Below are positions 38,987 through 40,792 of a stretch of DNA of 40,792 nucleotides, piece by piece. Positions within the stretch are counted from its first letter, which is position 1; the number at the start of each line of letters is the position of its first letter. A program made the position numbers and the translations under genes. Below the pieces are notes generated by a model, which searched no databases, was not told where the DNA came from, and saw only the letters and a list, made by a program, of their open reading frames with translations. This DNA is from Salimicrobium flavidum (GTDB taxonomy: Bacteria; Bacillota; Bacilli; Bacillales; Halobacillaceae): NCBI RefSeq assembly GCF_900156645.1, contig NZ_FTOC01000013.1:1-40792 (forward strand), read 5' to 3'.

Positions 38987-40414
38987 TCACGACCATTCTT
39001 CCAAAAATATAGTTACTTCTTCGTTCAAATTTTCATTTTGAAACATTGCGCCTTCCTTCATCAAAACCCGGATCTTTTCCACTTGTTCTCTCCGGATCCT
39101 TTCCCCTTTCAATACAAGAGGTATGCCGGGCGGATATGGAATGATCGCTTCACCAGCTATCGACCCGACAGACTTTTCAAGAGGAACTTTTTTCCGTTTA
39201 AGATCCTTCATGTGTTCGAAGCCTGCATCGAGCTGTTGCACTGCAGGGAAGGGAATCTCTGTCCTTTTTATTTTATCATGGTTTTTCTTTTTTTGTAACG
39301 AACCTGCCACGTCATAGAAGAGTCTTTTATCCGTCTCCCACGAGTCCGGTATTTCAAGTCCGAATGTAAGCAACACGTCTTCACTCGTAGCCATTTCAGG
39401 AGATATTCCCCGCTCTTCGAACATAGCGGCCAGCGTGAATCCATCCGTCGCACGCGGGCGGAGACAAACCTTCAGAGGGTCATCTCCAAGAGAAGAAGGA
39501 AGGACCTCCCATGCCTCGGTAAAAGAGTCCATTTCTTCCCTGAGTTCAGCAAGAAAAGAAAAAAGCCCCTCGTCTTTCCATTCAGCTAAATATTTCCGAC
39601 ATAGGTCAAGACTCGCCATAATCGGATAAGAAGGGCTGCTCGACTGAACAACCTGAAGCATATAAGTCAGACGCTCCCGAGAAACGAGGTCCCCCTTCAT
39701 ATGTAAGTATGCGCCCATCGTCATCGCAGGAGCCATTTTATGGGCAGACTGAACGACTACATCCGCCCCGCAACTCAGTGCTGAATCAGGAAAGTGATCA
39801 TCCAGCGAAAAATGAACACCATGCGCTTCGTCGACGAGTACCGGAAGCCCTTTCTCATGGGCAAAAGAAGTGATGGAAGAAAGATCGAAAGTATGTCCGA
39901 AATAGTCCGGATAAGTCAGAAGGAGCGCAGTGGCATCCGGATACTGGTGAAATCCTTCCCGTACACGATCGACAGTGAGAGTGTCGAACCTTTCTGTCTC
40001 CACTCCCTGCTCCGGAGCCAAAAAGACGGGCTCGGCCCCGGCAAGTTCCAGCCCGTGAATGATGGACTTGTGAACATTTCTTTGGACAAGCACCCGCTCC
40101 CCCCTCCGGCATACAGCAAGAATCATAGCAAGGTTTCCGGACGTACTTCCATTTACGAGAAAATGAGTTTTACCACTGCCAAAATGGAGACTTGCCAATT
40201 GTTCTGCTTCCTTGATCACCCCCGTAGCAAAATGTAGATCATCGAGCCTCTGTATTTCTGTGGCATCGATTTCGAGAGTTGAACGGAAAGTTCCCTGTGC
40301 TTTTGATTCAAAAATCGTTCCATTTTTATGTCCCGGCACATGATAGCTTCCTTCATCTTTACGTCTGTACGCATCCAGAGCGTTCCATAGAGGAGCGATG
40401 TGTTGTCTACTCAT
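38987..40414 (-). CDS. yaaO: Orn/Lys/Arg decarboxylase family PLP enzyme (YaaO)
   Basis: The product is 475 aa from the ATG at 40414 with AAAGGAAG upstream; the longer frame runs into the rrn terminator and is not real. Fold type I PLP enzyme: VDEAHG at 194-199 holds the PLP-contacting aspartate and K226 in SAHKMAPA is the Schiff-base lysine. VPGHKNG (26-32) and the C-terminal YPPGIPLV substrate motif identify the basic amino-acid decarboxylases. The substrate (lysine, arginine or ornithine) cannot be fixed. csfB, xpaC and yaaN, which precede it in B. subtilis, are missing. Confidence 0.93.
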   Translation of the reverse strand: MSRQHIAPLWNALDAYRRKDEGSYHVPGHKNGTIFESKAQGTFRSTLEIDATEIQRLDDLHFATGVIKEAEQLASLHFGSGKTHFLVNGSTSGNLAMILAVCRRGERVLVQRNVHKSIIHGLELAGAEPVFLAPEQGVETERFDTLTVDRVREGFHQYPDATALLLTYPDYFGHTFDLSSITSFAHEKGLPVLVDEAHGVHFSLDDHFPDSALSCGADVVVQSAHKMAPAMTMGAYLHMKGDLVSRERLTYMLQVVQSSSPSYPIMASLDLCRKYLAEWKDEGLFSFLAELREEMDSFTEAWEVLPSSLGDDPLKVCLRPRATDGFTLAAMFEERGISPEMATSEDVLLTFGLEIPDSWETDKRLFYDVAGSLQKKKNHDKIKRTEIPFPAVQQLDAGFEHMKDLKRKKVPLEKSVGSIAGEAIIPYPPGIPLVLKGERIRREQVEKIRVLMKEGAMFQNENLNEEVTIFLEEWS

Positions 40415-40493
40415 ACCGTATCTTCCTTTCTTATGTGACTTAATCATACCAAAGAAAAGGACGCTCAGGGTCTCGTGCACAGAAAAAAATACA

Positions 40494-40527
40494 CAAAAAA
40501 AGCCCAGAGGGGGTGGCCTCTGGGCTC
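40494..40527 (-). terminator. rrn operon terminator
   Basis: A 10-bp perfect stem AGCCCAGAGG / CCTCTGGGCT followed by TTTTTTTG on the minus strand, just after 5S. Confidence 0.92.
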
Positions 40528-40534
40528 TCACAAT

Positions 40535-40648
40535 GTGGCAGCGCCCTACTCTCGCGGGGGGTAACCCCGACTACCATCGGCGCGGAAGAGCTTAACTGCT
40601 GTGTTCGGCATGGGAACAGGTGTGACCTCTTCGCTATCGCCACCACAT
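40535..40648 (-). rRNA. rrf: 5S rRNA
   Basis: The minus strand reads GTGGTGGCGATAGCG, then the diagnostic CCATGCCGAACACAGC segment, and ends GAGTAGGGCGCTGCCAC. The ends are complementary and length is about 114 nt. Complete. RNase M5 (rnmV) in this window would mature it. Confidence 0.95.
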
Positions 40649-40703
40649 CGAATGAAGGGTGACCCTTCAAAACTGGATAAGAAACAGTCGACCAACTGTA
40701 TAG

Positions 40704-40792
40704 AGAAGATCTCGATGGATTAGTATCCGTCTGCTGCACGTGTCGCCACGCTTCCACACCGGACCTATCAACCTCTTCGTCTCAGAGGCATC
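40704..40792 (-). rRNA. rrl: 23S rRNA, 3' end (partial)
   Basis: On the minus strand the segment ends with GATACTAATCCATCGAGATC, matching the conserved Bacillaceae 23S 3' end. The gene continues beyond the window. The 23S-5S spacer (40649-40703) contains the dyad TGAAGGGT/ACCCTTCA used in processing. The exact 3' end is estimated. Confidence 0.92.

Overview
The window is a 40.8 kb chromosome segment from a low-GC Gram-positive bacterium of the family Bacillaceae. The gene content and order follow the origin-proximal region of Bacillus subtilis between the rrnA and rrnJ operons, read here in reverse, so almost every gene is on the minus strand. The right edge holds the 3' end of a 23S gene and a complete 5S gene. 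The left edge holds the promoter, leader and first bases of the 16S gene of the next rrn operon. The window therefore looks like one whole inter-rrn interval cut at the ribosomal repeats. Acidic C-terminal tails on FtsH and L25, moderate GC and the overall protein flavour suggest a moderately halophilic member such as the Halobacillus/Salimicrobium group. That placement is an inference.

Layout in transcription order (right to left): rrn terminator; yaaO-tmk-darA-yaaR-holB-ricT-yabA (nucleotide metabolism, clamp loader, c-di-AMP sensing, replication control); trmN6-yazA-rsmI (tRNA/rRNA methylation); abrB alone on the plus strand, divergent from metG; tatD; yabE; rnmV-ksgA (5S maturation and 16S dimethylation); veg; ispE; purR; spoVG; glmU-prs; rplY; pth-mfd; yabM-yabN-rqcP; divIC; yabR; a tRNA-Met/tRNA-Glu pair on the plus strand; tilS-hpt-ftsH; coaX-hslO; cysK; folP-folB-folK; lysS; then the next rrn operon.

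The most striking feature is what is missing. Every sporulation gene normally interleaved in this block (csfB, yabG, sspF, fin, spoVT, yabP, yabQ, spoIIE and probably yabS/yabT) is absent. The housekeeping neighbours are closed up to gaps of about 80-490 bp. The pleiotropic regulators abrB, spoVG, ricT and veg remain, and a sigma-H-like promoter in front of spoVG and a Spo0A-box-like site near the abrB promoter are still recognisable. This is what an asporogenous lineage would look like. Also absent are yabJ, yacD, xpaC/yaaN, pabB-pabA-pabC and yazB-dusB.

Several scars hold non-coding repeats. Family A is a set of nested-hairpin units (three between cysK and hslO, one complete plus one truncated between veg and ksgA, fragments elsewhere). 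Family B is a ~170 bp element with imperfect 27-28 bp terminal inverted repeats (next to the tRNA pair, and between veg and ksgA, with a lone end at yabE). Recognisable regulatory sites include a PurBox-like pair at purR, a sigma-B-like promoter at rplY, tandem strong promoters at veg and a promoter-proximal hairpin before lysS.
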